DNA of 64,000 nt from NCBI RefSeq assembly GCF_018863395.1, contig NZ_JAHKRR010000004.1, positions 434,001 to 498,000 on the forward strand. Reading direction: 5' to 3'. The notes beneath the pieces were generated by a model, which saw only the letters and a list, made by a program, of their open reading frames with translations, was not told where the DNA came from and did no database searches. A program made the position numbers and the translations under genes. This document shows positions 37,643 to 46,532 of the stretch, piece by piece. This DNA comes from Sinomicrobium weinanense (GTDB taxonomy: Bacteria > Bacteroidota > Bacteroidia > Flavobacteriales > Flavobacteriaceae). Positions within the stretch are counted from its first letter, which is position 1; every line of letters begins with the position of its first letter.

Positions 37643-39070
37643 TCATTTCCTGTAATCCAACGCAGGAGCCCTGTCGCCCAGCATGGGGACATACTTGAAA
37701 TCCGGACCTCTTTTTTCCAGGAATTCCGCTTTGGCCTTATCGAGGATGTCCGGGGCGGAGAACAGGCTTATAGCGGTTAGTGTCATAGTTTTGGCGGCGA
37801 CCATCATCCCCTTTTTTCCGATGCTCATGCCGCCTGCAGCAACGGCCTGCCAGCTATGGGCGGGCGTTCCGGGCACCCAGGTTGCGGTGCCCAGGCCAAC
37901 GGTGGGCACGGCAAAGCTCACGTCGCCTACATCGGTAGATCCCATCGGGCTGCCTTGTTCCTGGTAGGGCATAACATTTTTGGCTGTTTCGTAATTGACG
38001 TTCTCAACGCCCAGGGTCTTGCCTATTTTATCGGCAAAGGCTTTTTCTGTTTCCGTATAATCGATACCGCCGACAGTGACTAGGTTGTCATACATTATTT
38101 TCTGTAAGGTGAGATTGGGAAGCAGCTCATGGGTTCCCCCGATCATCTCGTAGTCCATGGTGGTCCCGGTACCCAGGGCGGCACCTTCGGCAGCTTTTAC
38201 CATACGGTCAAAGATATCTGTGACCACTTCCCTTTTCATATGCCGGGCGTAGTAATACACTTCGGCAAGATCGGGAACCACATTGGGGGCTTTGCCTCCG
38301 TTGGTAATGACGTAATGTATCCTCGCATCCGAAGGGATGTGTTCGCGCATCATGTTCACCATATAGTTCATGGCTTCTACCGCATCGAGGGCAGACCTCC
38401 CTTTTTCCGGAGCGGCTGCGGCATGGGCGGAAACCCCGTGAAACCGGAATTTAGCCGATTTGTTGGCGAGTGCGGCACCGGCATTGGCCGCATTTGCGGA
38501 AGAGGGGTGCCAGTGGATCACGGCATCTACATCGTCAAATACACCTTCCCTTACCATATAGACTTTTCCCGAACCGCCTTCTTCTGCAGGGCATCCGTAA
38601 AAACGCACAGTGCCCCTGACCTTACTTTTCTTTAACCAGTTTTTGACGGCAATGGCCGTAGCCGCAGAAGCCGTACCGAAGAGGTGATGACCGCAAGCGT
38701 GCCCCGCAGCTTTCCCGGCCGGTTTCTTCTCCGGGACCGCCTGCTGCGAAAGCCCGGGAAGGGCATCGTATTCTCCCAGGATACCGATCACAGGCCCTCC
38801 GTTGTTGTACTCAGCGACAAACGCAGTGGGGATACCCGCTATTCCCGCTTTTATCGAGAAACCTTCATCCTTTAGTGTTTTTTGTAAAAGAGCGACGCTT
38901 TTTTCTTCCTGGTAGCCCATTTCGGCATACCCCCAGATGGTTTGGGCTATATTGCCGTAAAATTCACTTTTATTATCTAAGTCCGATAGTATTTGATCTG
39001 TTCTTTTTTGGGAAAAACACAGTATTGTACATAGTAAAAATGTTAAAGGAATAGTGTTTGATATTTTCAT
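37643..39070 (-). CDS. M20D-family amidohydrolase (secreted)
   Basis: Zinc-dependent amidohydrolase of the M20D group (relatives include AbgB and IAA-amino-acid hydrolases). From the ATG at 39070 it has 475 residues with a signal peptide (LLCTILCFSQ), so it acts outside the cytoplasm. Metal-site strings are GEYDALPG, AGHACGHHLFG (near residue 120), CPAEEGGSGK and VIHWHPSS. The lid/dimerisation domain begins FRFHGVSAHAAAAPEKGRSA. The C-terminal part includes the last metal ligand region. The true substrate, an N-acyl amino acid or peptide conjugate, cannot be read from the sequence. The frame is open 30 codons upstream, but the signal peptide fixes the start. Confidence 0.88.
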   Translation of the reverse strand: MKISNTIPLTFLLCTILCFSQKRTDQILSDLDNKSEFYGNIAQTIWGYAEMGYQEEKSVALLQKTLKDEGFSIKAGIAGIPTAFVAEYNNGGPVIGILGEYDALPGLSQQAVPEKKPAGKAAGHACGHHLFGTASAATAIAVKNWLKKSKVRGTVRFYGCPAEEGGSGKVYMVREGVFDDVDAVIHWHPSSANAANAGAALANKSAKFRFHGVSAHAAAAPEKGRSALDAVEAMNYMVNMMREHIPSDARIHYVITNGGKAPNVVPDLAEVYYYARHMKREVVTDIFDRMVKAAEGAALGTGTTMDYEMIGGTHELLPNLTLQKIMYDNLVTVGGIDYTETEKAFADKIGKTLGVENVNYETAKNVMPYQEQGSPMGSTDVGDVSFAVPTVGLGTATWVPGTPAHSWQAVAAGGMSIGKKGMMVAAKTMTLTAISLFSAPDILDKAKAEFLEKRGPDFKYVPMLGDRAPALDYRK

Positions 39071-39211
39071 GAGGAGGTATTTTTGATATAAATTTAAAAT
39101 AAAAAGTATAACTGCCGGGCCGGGAGCTGTATAATTATAAAAATATGTGAATTTCACCATTCAGGACCGAATAAATTAAACTGCTTCAATTATAAAGAGG
39201 CAGAGAAAACT

Positions 39212-39219
39212 TACCTTTG
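39212..39219 (+). promoter_or_regulatory. putative -7 element of the NADH dehydrogenase gene
   Basis: TACCTTTG matches TAnnTTTG exactly, 26 bases before the ATG at 39246. No TTG at the expected spacing. Confidence 0.45.
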
Positions 39220-39245
39220 TAAGGTACAATCTATATCTTCTTTTT

Positions 39246-40535
39246 ATGAATATTCCAAAGACCAGTTTTTCCAGAATAGTTATTATCGGGGGAGGTTTTG
39301 CGGGCCTTGAATTAGCAAAGCGATTAGGAAAGCAAGACGTGCAGGTAGTCATGCTCGACAGGCATAACTACCATACGTTCCAGCCGCTGCTGTATCAGGT
39401 GACCACCGGTGGGCTGGAACCCGATTCCATAGCATATCCTATCCGGAAGGTGTTGAAAAACTATCCGAATTCCTATTTTCGACTGGCCCATGTGGAGCAT
39501 ATAGAACCAGAAAGAAAGACCGTAAAGACCGATATAGGAGAGATTACCTATGATTACCTGGTGATAGCCACAGGGTCCAGGACCAATTATTTCGGTAACG
39601 AGAACGTGAAGCATAACGGAATGGCCATGAAAACCATCCCGCAATCTTTGAACCTCAGGAGCCTTATCCTGGAAAATTTTGAACAGGCCCTGCTTACCAA
39701 TAACCTGGACAAACGCAATGCATTGATGAATTTTGTCATTGTGGGTGCGGGCCCTACGGGAGTGGAGCTGGCAGGAGCGTTGGCAGAGATAAAAAAAGGG
39801 ATACTGCCCAAGGACTATCCGGACCTGGACATACGCCAGATGCAAATCAACCTAGTTCAGGGTACGGACAGGGTATTGGATGCCATGAGCCCGCAGGCTT
39901 CCAAAAAGGCAGAAGAGTTCCTGGAGAAGCTGGGGGTAAATGTGTGGAAAGAGATCTTTGTTACCAATTACGACGGTTATACAGTGACCACGAACAGGGA
40001 TATTTCTTTTGAAACGGAAACATTGATATGGACTGCCGGAGTAGAAGGGGCTACCCTTAAAGGAGTGGACGGGAAAGATCTGATAGCCCGGGGAAACCGG
40101 GTAAAAGTCAACGAATTTAACCAGGTCGAAGGTTTCGACGATATTTTTGCCATCGGGGATGTGGCTTATATGCCAACCGAAAAATACCCGAACGGACACC
40201 CCATGATGGCACAGCCGGCCATACAACAGGGAAAACTTCTGGGAAACAATCTTATAAAATATCTACGCGGCAAACCCATGAAACCTTTCCGGTATTTTGA
40301 CAAGGGATCCATGGCTACCGTAGGAAGGAACAAAGCTGTGGTAGACCTTCCGCGGTGGAAATTCCAGGGGGTCTTTGCCTGGTTTGTCTGGATCTTTGTC
40401 CATTTGTTTGCCCTGATCGGTTTTAAGAATAAGATGGTGGTCTTTGTAAACTGGCTGTACAATTATATCCGTTTCGACAGGGAAGCAAGGCTTATTATAA
40501 GGCCATATAAGAAGGAAAAAGAGTCGGTCAAATAG
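39246..40535 (+). CDS. type II NADH dehydrogenase (NDH-2)
   Basis: Single-subunit, non-proton-pumping NADH:quinone oxidoreductase on the inner face of the cytoplasmic membrane. The 429-residue protein has the FAD-binding motif IIGGGFAGLE near residue 14 and the NAD-binding GAGPTGVELAG near residue 165. It also has IWTAGVEG, the FAD-contact GDVAYM near residue 305 and the quinone-side string AQPAIQQGK. A C-terminal hydrophobic segment (FAWFVWIFVHLFALIGF) and basic end fit membrane attachment. The related sulfide:quinone reductases are less likely, as the usual catalytic cysteines are not apparent. Confidence 0.92.
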   Translation: MNIPKTSFSRIVIIGGGFAGLELAKRLGKQDVQVVMLDRHNYHTFQPLLYQVTTGGLEPDSIAYPIRKVLKNYPNSYFRLAHVEHIEPERKTVKTDIGEITYDYLVIATGSRTNYFGNENVKHNGMAMKTIPQSLNLRSLILENFEQALLTNNLDKRNALMNFVIVGAGPTGVELAGALAEIKKGILPKDYPDLDIRQMQINLVQGTDRVLDAMSPQASKKAEEFLEKLGVNVWKEIFVTNYDGYTVTTNRDISFETETLIWTAGVEGATLKGVDGKDLIARGNRVKVNEFNQVEGFDDIFAIGDVAYMPTEKYPNGHPMMAQPAIQQGKLLGNNLIKYLRGKPMKPFRYFDKGSMATVGRNKAVVDLPRWKFQGVFAWFVWIFVHLFALIGFKNKMVVFVNWLYNYIRFDREARLIIRPYKKEKESVK

Positions 40536-40638
40536 GTAATTCCGGGGACATCACTCTTTCGTATCCTGGTCCGGCTCAAACTGTTCTTCGTCGGAGTCGT
40601 GTGGTTCCCGGGCATTTCGGCTTTAGTTTATCCTGAGT

Positions 40639-41565
40639 TTAGTCGAAGGGTTCAGCACCAGCTTCGCCGAGGGACCGCGGATGGTATTTATGCACCACTT
40701 CTGCCAGTTGAGAGCGGTCTACATGCATATATACTTCGGTCGTGGTAATGCTTTCGTGTCCCAGCATCTGTTGTATGGCCCTCAGGTCTGCACCGTTTTG
40801 CAGCAGGTGAGTGGCGAAAGAATGCCGGAAAGTGTGCGGACTTATGTTTTTGTGCAACCCGGTCTTTTCTGCCAGCCGTTTGATGATGGTGAATATCATG
40901 GCGCGGGTGAGTTGTTTTCCCCTTCGGTTGAGAAATAAAATGTCTTCGTGTCCTTTCTGGGTGGTGATGTGTACCCGGACTTCATTTTTGTATATGTCAA
41001 TCAGTTTTTGTGTGGCATTCGCGATCGGTACGAAGCGTTGTTTGTCACCTTTTCCGGTGACCTTGATAAAGCCTTCGTCAAAGAAGAGGTCCGATATTTT
41101 CAATGCGGTGAGTTCCGATACCCGAAGCCCGCAGCTATACAGTGTTTCCAGCATGGCCCGGTTGCGTTCGCCTTCCGGAGTGCTGAGGTCGATGGTGGCG
41201 ATGAGCTTGTCGATGTCTTCCTGTGAAAGGGTGTCCGGGAGCTTCCTGCCGATCTTCGGCGATTCGATAAGCTCCATCGGATTGTCTTTGCGGTAATCCT
41301 CGAAGATGAGGTAGTTAAAAAAACTGCGCAGCCCCGAAAGTATCCTCGCCTGTGAACGGGCATTGACCTCTTTGGCTGTTTCGTAGATAAACTGCTGAAC
41401 CACTTCGGCCGGGATAGTAGCGGGAGAAAAGGATATGGAGCGTTCCTTTAAAAAAAGCATGAGTTTCTTTACATCCAGGGAATAGTTTTCCAGGGAGTTG
41501 ACGGCCAGCCCCCGTTCTATTCGTAGATAATGGCGATAGTCTTTTAGTGCTTGTTCCCAGTTCAC
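40639..41565 (-). CDS. xerD: tyrosine recombinase XerD
   Basis: Site-specific recombinase that resolves chromosome dimers at dif with FtsK. Catalytic residues are visible: Arg in SCGLRVSEL, Lys in VTGKGDKQR, His-x-x-Arg in SPHTFRHSFATHLL, His in LGHESITT and the nucleophile Tyr in TEVYMHVD. I chose the GTG at 41565 (308 residues, VNWEQALKDYRHYLRIERGL) rather than the ATG at 41625. Family members start at this point, and an exact -7 element (minus-strand TAAATTTG, 41599-41606) lies between the two. The last ten residues (LGEAGAEPFD) exceed the usual end HKYHPRS and are encoded by an intergenic repeat. Confidence 0.9.
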   Translation of the reverse strand: MNWEQALKDYRHYLRIERGLAVNSLENYSLDVKKLMLFLKERSISFSPATIPAEVVQQFIYETAKEVNARSQARILSGLRSFFNYLIFEDYRKDNPMELIESPKIGRKLPDTLSQEDIDKLIATIDLSTPEGERNRAMLETLYSCGLRVSELTALKISDLFFDEGFIKVTGKGDKQRFVPIANATQKLIDIYKNEVRVHITTQKGHEDILFLNRRGKQLTRAMIFTIIKRLAEKTGLHKNISPHTFRHSFATHLLQNGADLRAIQQMLGHESITTTEVYMHVDRSQLAEVVHKYHPRSLGEAGAEPFD

Positions 41566-41598
41566 CTGATTTGGATGATGTTCGGCATTATTTTTACA

Positions 41599-41606
41599 CA
41601 AATTTA
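41599..41606 (-). promoter_or_regulatory. putative -7 element of xerD
   Basis: The minus strand reads TAAATTTG (TAnnTTTG). A transcript from here would exclude the upstream ATG at 41625 and favour the GTG at 41565. Confidence 0.5.
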
Positions 41607-41693
41607 TAAAAAGAAATACAAGCATGCCGTAGCCGGGTATTTCATTGCTCAGAATTTTTTACTTTCTTATTTTTAATACTTTGTACTCAGACC

Positions 41694-42242
41694 ATGTATC
41701 AAAATCTCTACTTCATAGCTATCGTACCACCTGACGGCCTTAAGGAACGGGTAAAAAGCCTCAAGGAAGAGCTGAAAGACAAATATGGCGTAAAGCACGC
41801 TCTTAAATCCCCGGCTCATATCACCCTGCAAATGCCGTTTAAACGGGTTGCGGCATACGAATCGCGGATCGTAAACGCTCTGGAAGAGTTTGCCGGCCTG
41901 CAACGCCCTTTTCCCGTGATATTATCGGGATTTAACTGTTTTTCGCCCCGGGTGATATTCGTAAAAGTGGAAGATCACGCTCCGATCGTGGAGCTTCATG
42001 CCGGTTTACGGCATATATTGACCGGAAAACTGAACTTTACCGAAAAAGAGATCACCCATAGGTTCCATCCGCATATGACCATTGCCACACGCGACCTGAC
42101 CGAAGCCCTGTTTCGCGAAGCATGGCCGGAATACGAAAAGCGGGAGCTCACCGCTTCTTTTACGGCCAGCAGCCTATGCCTGCTGAAACACAACGGCAAA
42201 TGCTGGGAAGAGTACAGGGAGTTCGGCTTTATTCAAAAGTAA
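41694..42242 (+). CDS. 2H phosphoesterase / 2'-5' RNA ligase family protein
   Basis: Small cytoplasmic protein (182 residues) with the two His-x-Thr motifs of 2H phosphoesterases: HITLQMPF near residue 43 and HMTIATRD near residue 127. The family includes RNA ligase/cyclic phosphodiesterase ThpR; its substrate here is unknown. It is divergent from xerD. Its 3' end overlaps that of the convergent porT gene by 14 bases. Confidence 0.85.
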   Translation: MYQNLYFIAIVPPDGLKERVKSLKEELKDKYGVKHALKSPAHITLQMPFKRVAAYESRIVNALEEFAGLQRPFPVILSGFNCFSPRVIFVKVEDHAPIVELHAGLRHILTGKLNFTEKEITHRFHPHMTIATRDLTEALFREAWPEYEKRELTASFTASSLCLLKHNGKCWEEYREFGFIQK

Positions 42243-42945
42243 GGTTGATAAATATGGCCCGGCTGTACATGCCGTTGATGTTCCCGGTCCAGGGACTGTT
42301 GGGGTCATCGTCAGGTTTTAGTTCGTCGTTGAAGGCAAACACACCGCGTATGGACGGTGAGAATTTAAAGTAATAAAGGTAGAAATCGATACCGAAGCCC
42401 ACTTCGTAGTAATAGGCCTGTTTTTCCATCCGGAATGTCCCTTGCCTGTTATCCTCCTTGCTGTTTTTATTACTTCCCAGGTTGATGGATGAGGACAACC
42501 CGCCTACAATATAGGGTTTGACATTTCCTATGCGTTTGGTACTGACTTTTAAGAGCAGGGGAACATGGATATAGGTGGATTTGACTTCCCGCAGGCGCTC
42601 ATCTTCACCTGAGAGATCGCTATGCGGAAAATACAGATCGCGCTGAGTGTAGTAAAGCCCCGGTTCCAGGCGGAGGTTCATATATTCGTTGATGCGAAGG
42701 TCACCTATAAGGCCTACATTAAAGCCTATATTCTTGGCAACCTGAACATCACGAAGGCCTTCCCGGTTGTTATATCTATCGTAATCAAATTTAAAATCGT
42801 ACTGGTTAATACCGAGAAAATACCCCCAGTGGAGCGGTTGCTTGTCAAAATTCTGAAGGTTCAGCAACGGATTTTCATTGAGCTGTGAAAAAGCACTATG
42901 GCTATACAGGGCCAGCACCAGGGCCCAAAGTAGTTTTTTGTTCAT
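42229..42945 (-). CDS. porT: PorT-like outer membrane beta-barrel protein (type IX secretion / gliding)
   Basis: Outer-membrane beta-barrel protein needed for the type IX secretion system in related bacteria. From the ATG at 42945 it has 238 residues: a signal peptide ending SHSAFSQ, then NFDKQPLHWGYFLGINQYDFK, given in part as HWGYFLGINQYDFK, which is typical of PorT/SprT. Alternating beta strands follow (LRLEPGLYYTQRDLYF; YIHVPLLLKVSTKR), with an aromatic C-terminus ending NLTFE. It lies directly downstream of ubiE/menG, an arrangement I recall from other flavobacteria. The frame is open 22 codons upstream, but the signal peptide sets the start. Confidence 0.82.
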   Translation of the reverse strand: MNKKLLWALVLALYSHSAFSQLNENPLLNLQNFDKQPLHWGYFLGINQYDFKFDYDRYNNREGLRDVQVAKNIGFNVGLIGDLRINEYMNLRLEPGLYYTQRDLYFPHSDLSGEDERLREVKSTYIHVPLLLKVSTKRIGNVKPYIVGGLSSSINLGSNKNSKEDNRQGTFRMEKQAYYYEVGFGIDFYLYYFKFSPSIRGVFAFNDELKPDDDPNSPWTGNINGMYSRAIFINLTFE

Positions 42946-43090
42946 ACGGTTAAAGTTTCCGGGTTGATACTGTATGGCATAGCATATTGTTTTAATTAGG
43001 CAATGCGCCAATTCGCTGATCTGATAATGAGTTCGTTATATCCTGTCTCCGGTTTATGGACTCATCGGCACATTGGGCAAATCGGCATAT

Positions 43091-43819
43091 TTATTTTGAA
43101 GCTACATAAATGGTAGCCACACCAAGAGTTTGGGGATGGTGTTTTACATTTATAAACCCGATTTTCGTCAAAATATTGTTCAGTTTTTCTCCGTGAGGAA
43201 AAACAGAAGCGGATTCAGACAGGTATGTATAGGCCGAACGGTCTCTGGAAAAGAGTTTCCCGATAAGGGGAAGAATGTATTTTGTATACAGGTTATAGCC
43301 CTGTTTGTAGGGCGTCTTGGTGGGAACGGAAGTCTCCAGGATCACAAAACATCCCCCGGGCTTCAGGACCCTTAATATTTCGGCAAGGCCTTTTTCGAGA
43401 TTTTCAAAGTTGCGTACCCCGAAAGCCACGGTAATGGCATCGAAAGTATTGTTGTCAAAGGGAAGGTTTTCACTGTCGCCCAATACCATTTCTATGGTGC
43501 CTTCCAGTTTTTTTTCGGCGACTTTTCTTTTGCCTACTTCGAGCATTCCGGGAGAAATGTCCAGGCCTGTGATCTTTTTTGCCCCGGTGCGGGTCAGGTT
43601 AATGGCCAGGTCTCCGGTCCCGGTGGCGATATCCAGTATGGTCTCCGGCTTGTTTTTCCCAACGATGTTTACCACCTTTTTGCGCCACTTTACATCAATT
43701 CCAAAAGAGATGACCCTGTTCAGTCCGTCGTATTTCCCGGAAATGGTATCGAACATTTTGGTGACCTGCTCCTTTTTCCCCAGATCGGAATCTTTATAAG
43801 GGGTAACATTTTCTGACAT
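43091..43819 (-). CDS. ubiE: demethylmenaquinone methyltransferase (UbiE/MenG)
   Basis: Makes menaquinone by methylating demethylmenaquinone with S-adenosylmethionine. From the ATG at 43819 it has 242 residues. The N-terminal family signature is [21 protein letters not shown], in part [13 protein letters not shown]. The SAM site is [12 protein letters not shown], followed by [12 protein letters not shown], and [13 protein letters not shown] and VLKPGG are the UbiE signature regions. The organism probably uses menaquinone only. Two exact -7 matches lie upstream on the minus strand (43834-43841 and 43847-43854). porT follows downstream. Confidence 0.95.
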   Translation of the reverse strand: MSENVTPYKDSDLGKKEQVTKMFDTISGKYDGLNRVISFGIDVKWRKKVVNIVGKNKPETILDIATGTGDLAINLTRTGAKKITGLDISPGMLEVGKRKVAEKKLEGTIEMVLGDSENLPFDNNTFDAITVAFGVRNFENLEKGLAEILRVLKPGGCFVILETSVPTKTPYKQGYNLYTKYILPLIGKLFSRDRSAYTYLSESASVFPHGEKLNNILTKIGFINVKHHPQTLGVATIYVASK

Positions 43820-43833
43820 CAAAAATTTTTTGA

Positions 43834-43854
43834 CAAAGATACGATACAAAGTTA
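43834..43854 (-). promoter_or_regulatory. two candidate -7 elements of ubiE
   Basis: On the minus strand, TATCTTTG (43834-43841) and TAACTTTG (43847-43854) both match TAnnTTTG. The second has a TTG 16 bases upstream, inside the palindrome at 43865-43886. Confidence 0.45.
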
Positions 43855-43864
43855 GAAATACGAA

Positions 43865-43886
43865 GGGGCGCAATGCATTGCGCCCC
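43865..43886. repeat. 22-bp perfect palindrome
   Basis: Each arm is GGGGCGCAATG with no loop. It lies just upstream of the ubiE promoter region and downstream of the aminotransferase terminator. It resembles the other palindromic repeats in form, but the arms differ in sequence. Confidence 0.6.
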
Positions 43887-43930
43887 CACATTATATTCTA
43901 TCCCCACATACATTATGCCTTAAATCAGAA

Positions 43931-43974
43931 ATGAAAAATAAAAAAGCCACGGATTAATCGATTAATCCGTGGCT
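43931..43974 (-). terminator. Rho-independent terminator of the aminotransferase gene
   Basis: A perfect 30-base palindrome (43945-43974, arm AGCCACGGATTAATC) followed on the minus strand by TTTTTATTTTTC. It starts 30 bases after the aminotransferase stop codon. Confidence 0.8.
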
Positions 43975-44003
43975 GATTCTATATAAGATTTCAGGTCTTG
44001 GCC

Positions 44004-45206
44004 TTATGCCAGAGCCTCTTTGATTCTTCGCAGTGCTTCCCTGAGTTCTTCTTCTGAGGCAGCATAAGAAATACGGATACAGTTCGGGTTTCCGAAGGCT
44101 TCTCCGGTAACTGTGGCCACATTAGCCTCTTCCAGCAGATAGAGTGAGAAGTCTGAAGCGTTCTCTATCTTTTTGCCGCGTAATGTCTTCCCGAAGAAAG
44201 ACGAGATGTTAGGGAATACATAAAAAGCACCTTCCGGTACATTCACCTGGAAACCGTCGATCTCACCGAGGAGTTTTAATACCAGGTCCCTTCTTTTGCG
44301 GAATTCGTCGATCATATATTGTATCTTGCTCACCGGAGCTTCGAGGGCGGTGATGGTGGCCCTTTGTGCGATACAGTTGGCGCCGCTGGTGATCTGTCCC
44401 TGCATTTTGTTGCAGGCACGGGCAATCCATGCAGGAGCGCCGATATAGCCTATACGCCATCCGGTCATGGCAAAGGCTTTGGATACGCCGTTTACGGTGA
44501 TGGTCCTGTCATACATGCCGTCTATGCCTGCCATGCTTACATGGCCTCCGGAGAAATTGATGTGTTCGTATATTTCATCAGAGACCACATAGATCTGCGG
44601 GTGTTTTTTCAATACTTCGGCCAGGGCTTCGAGTTCTTCTTTGCTGTAAACGGAGCCGCTGGGGTTACAGGGAGAGCTGTACCAGATCATTTTGGTCCTG
44701 GGCGTAATGGCTGCTTCCAGTTGTTCCGGGGTCATTTTAAAGTCGTTCTCTATGGAAGTCGGTACTTCAACAGGGATCCCTTCTGCGATCTTAACAATGT
44801 CGGAGTAGCTCACCCAATACGGAGCGGGGAGTATTACTTCGTCTCCGGGATTGATTGTCACCAAAGCCACATTGGCCAGCGACTGTTTGGCTCCGGTAGA
44901 TACCACGATCTGGTTGGGCGTGTAGGTAAGGTTGTTATCCCGTTTGAATTTGGTAATGATGGCATCCTTCAGATCGGCATAGCCATCTACGGGCGAATAG
45001 CTGTTATAGTTATCGTTAATGGCCTGTATGGCTGCTTCCTTTATAAAATCGGGAGTGTTGAAGTCGGGTTCTCCCAGGCTCAGTCCGATGATATCCTTTC
45101 CTTCTGCACGCAGTTCCCTGGCTTTGGCTGCCATGGCAAGTGTGGCGGAAGTTGACATGTTCAGGATCCTCTCTGATAGCTGTTGTTCCATAAGTTGTTG
45201 TTCCAT
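44004..45206 (-). CDS. class I/II pyridoxal phosphate aminotransferase (aspartate aminotransferase type)
   Basis: PLP enzyme of 400 residues, most like type Ib aspartate aminotransferases, which transfer the amino group of aspartate to 2-oxoglutarate. Visible elements are LSLGEPDFNTP near residue 43, TGAKQSL, the ring-stacking PAPYW, SPCNPSG, SDEIYEH and the PLP-binding Lys in NGVSKAFAMTGWRIGY. The C-terminal carboxylate-binding Arg is in IRISYA. The N-terminus has a perfect in-frame duplication, MEQQLMEQQL, giving two ATG codons 15 bases apart (45206 and 45191). It follows the desaturase gene by 15 bases in the same direction. Confidence 0.92.
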   Translation of the reverse strand: MEQQLMEQQLSERILNMSTSATLAMAAKARELRAEGKDIIGLSLGEPDFNTPDFIKEAAIQAINDNYNSYSPVDGYADLKDAIITKFKRDNNLTYTPNQIVVSTGAKQSLANVALVTINPGDEVILPAPYWVSYSDIVKIAEGIPVEVPTSIENDFKMTPEQLEAAITPRTKMIWYSSPCNPSGSVYSKEELEALAEVLKKHPQIYVVSDEIYEHINFSGGHVSMAGIDGMYDRTITVNGVSKAFAMTGWRIGYIGAPAWIARACNKMQGQITSGANCIAQRATITALEAPVSKIQYMIDEFRKRRDLVLKLLGEIDGFQVNVPEGAFYVFPNISSFFGKTLRGKKIENASDFSLYLLEEANVATVTGEAFGNPNCIRISYAASEEELREALRRIKEALA

Positions 45207-45221
45207 CGGTTGTAATAGTTC

Positions 45222-46325
45222 TTAATTATAAATATATACGGGTTTTTTGCCCAGTGCTTTTAAATGTCTGAAATGCGAAATTATAGCTTTTCTGGTGGAT
45301 TTATACTCATAATAAGGCAAATTAAACTCCCTGGCCGTCTGTTTAACAATTTTAGCAATATTTGTGTAATGTATATGACTGATATTGGGAAAAATATGAT
45401 GTTCAACCTGGTGGTTCAATCCTCCTGTAAACCAATTGACAACCTTATTCCGGGTAGAGAAGTTGGCCGTGGTAAACAACTGGTGAATGGCCCAGGTGTT
45501 TTTCATGGTTCCTGTCTTGTCCGGCATCAGGGTCTCGGTATCTTCTACAATATGCGCCAACTGAAATACGATGCTCAGGATAAGCCCGGCAGTATAGTGC
45601 ATGGTAAAAAAGCCGATGAGTATTTTCCACCAGGCAATATCGAGGACTAACATGGGAAGTACGATCCAGAGGGAGACGTAGATGAGTTTGGTGATAATAA
45701 GTACACTCCACTGCTTTACCGGGCTGGGGAATTTTCCGTACGACAGTTTTCTTTTCATATAGCGCCGCATCTGCCGGAAGTCTGTGGTGATGGCCCAGTT
45801 GATGGTGAGCAGGCCGTACAGCAATATGGAATAATAATGCTGAAACTTGTGGAACCGCCGCCATTTGGCATGTTCGGAAAAACGGATGATCCTCCCGGCG
45901 TCCAGGTCCTCGTCATGTCCGTGAATATTGGTATAGGTATGGTGCAGTACGTTGTGCTGTACCTTCCAGTTGTACACATTGCCCGCCAGGATGTATATAC
46001 TGGCTCCCGTGAGGTTGTTTATCCAGGGTTTGGTAGAATAGGAACCGTGATTGCCGTCGTGCATCACGTTCATGCCTACACCCGCCATGCCAATGCCTAT
46101 TACAACGGTGAGCAATAATTGCAGCCATTGGTTGATGTCAAGGGTGAGAATAAGGAAATAAGGGGTGAGAAAGATGGAAAACATGATCGCTGTTTTTAAG
46201 TAAAGTTTCCAGTTCCCGGTTCTTTTGATATTATTTTCCTTGAAATAGGCATTAACGCGTTTATTCAGCGTTTTGAAAAAGTTTTGGGTGTCCTTTCTCG
46301 AAAATCTCAGTGTTTTGTTTTCCAT
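45222..46325 (-). CDS. membrane fatty acid desaturase (acyl-CoA/lipid front-end type)
   Basis: Di-iron integral membrane desaturase of 367 residues that introduces a double bond into acyl chains. The three histidine boxes are HDGNHGS near residue 90, HNVLHHTYTN near residue 125 and NHQVEHHIFPN near residue 310. The Gln in QVEHH is typical of linoleoyl-CoA/front-end desaturases. Four hydrophobic segments lie between them. It probably adjusts membrane fluidity. It is first in a leftward pair with the aminotransferase gene. Regiospecificity is not predictable. Confidence 0.93.
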   Translation of the reverse strand: MENKTLRFSRKDTQNFFKTLNKRVNAYFKENNIKRTGNWKLYLKTAIMFSIFLTPYFLILTLDINQWLQLLLTVVIGIGMAGVGMNVMHDGNHGSYSTKPWINNLTGASIYILAGNVYNWKVQHNVLHHTYTNIHGHDEDLDAGRIIRFSEHAKWRRFHKFQHYYSILLYGLLTINWAITTDFRQMRRYMKRKLSYGKFPSPVKQWSVLIITKLIYVSLWIVLPMLVLDIAWWKILIGFFTMHYTAGLILSIVFQLAHIVEDTETLMPDKTGTMKNTWAIHQLFTTANFSTRNKVVNWFTGGLNHQVEHHIFPNISHIHYTNIAKIVKQTAREFNLPYYEYKSTRKAIISHFRHLKALGKKPVYIYN

Positions 46326-46509
46326 TCAAATAATATGTGCTAAATAATAAATACTTACATCCCCGGCTTTCGGGGGGCGACAGAACCTGACAGGAGTTGT
46401 GGCTAAATTTCGGTTTGGCCGGTTAAAGAACAACCTGTTACGGATTTTCAAAATTAACTAATTCATAACAGACAGGATGTATGGAGAGCGAACAAATTTT
46501 TGTTTTGCT

Positions 46510-46517
46510 TACTTTTG
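46510..46517 (+). promoter_or_regulatory. putative -7 element of rsmG
   Basis: TACTTTTG matches TAnnTTTG exactly, only 15 bases before the ATG at 46533, predicting a very short leader. It lies inside the upstream extension of the frame, which supports the ATG at 46533 as start. Confidence 0.5.
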
Positions 46518-46532
46518 CCCAAAACATCGCCC

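Noticed and set aside
40639-41565. XerD as a prophage or integron integrase
   Set aside because: It has the size and motifs of chromosomal XerD, and there are no phage, transposon or cassette genes or attachment-site duplications nearby.
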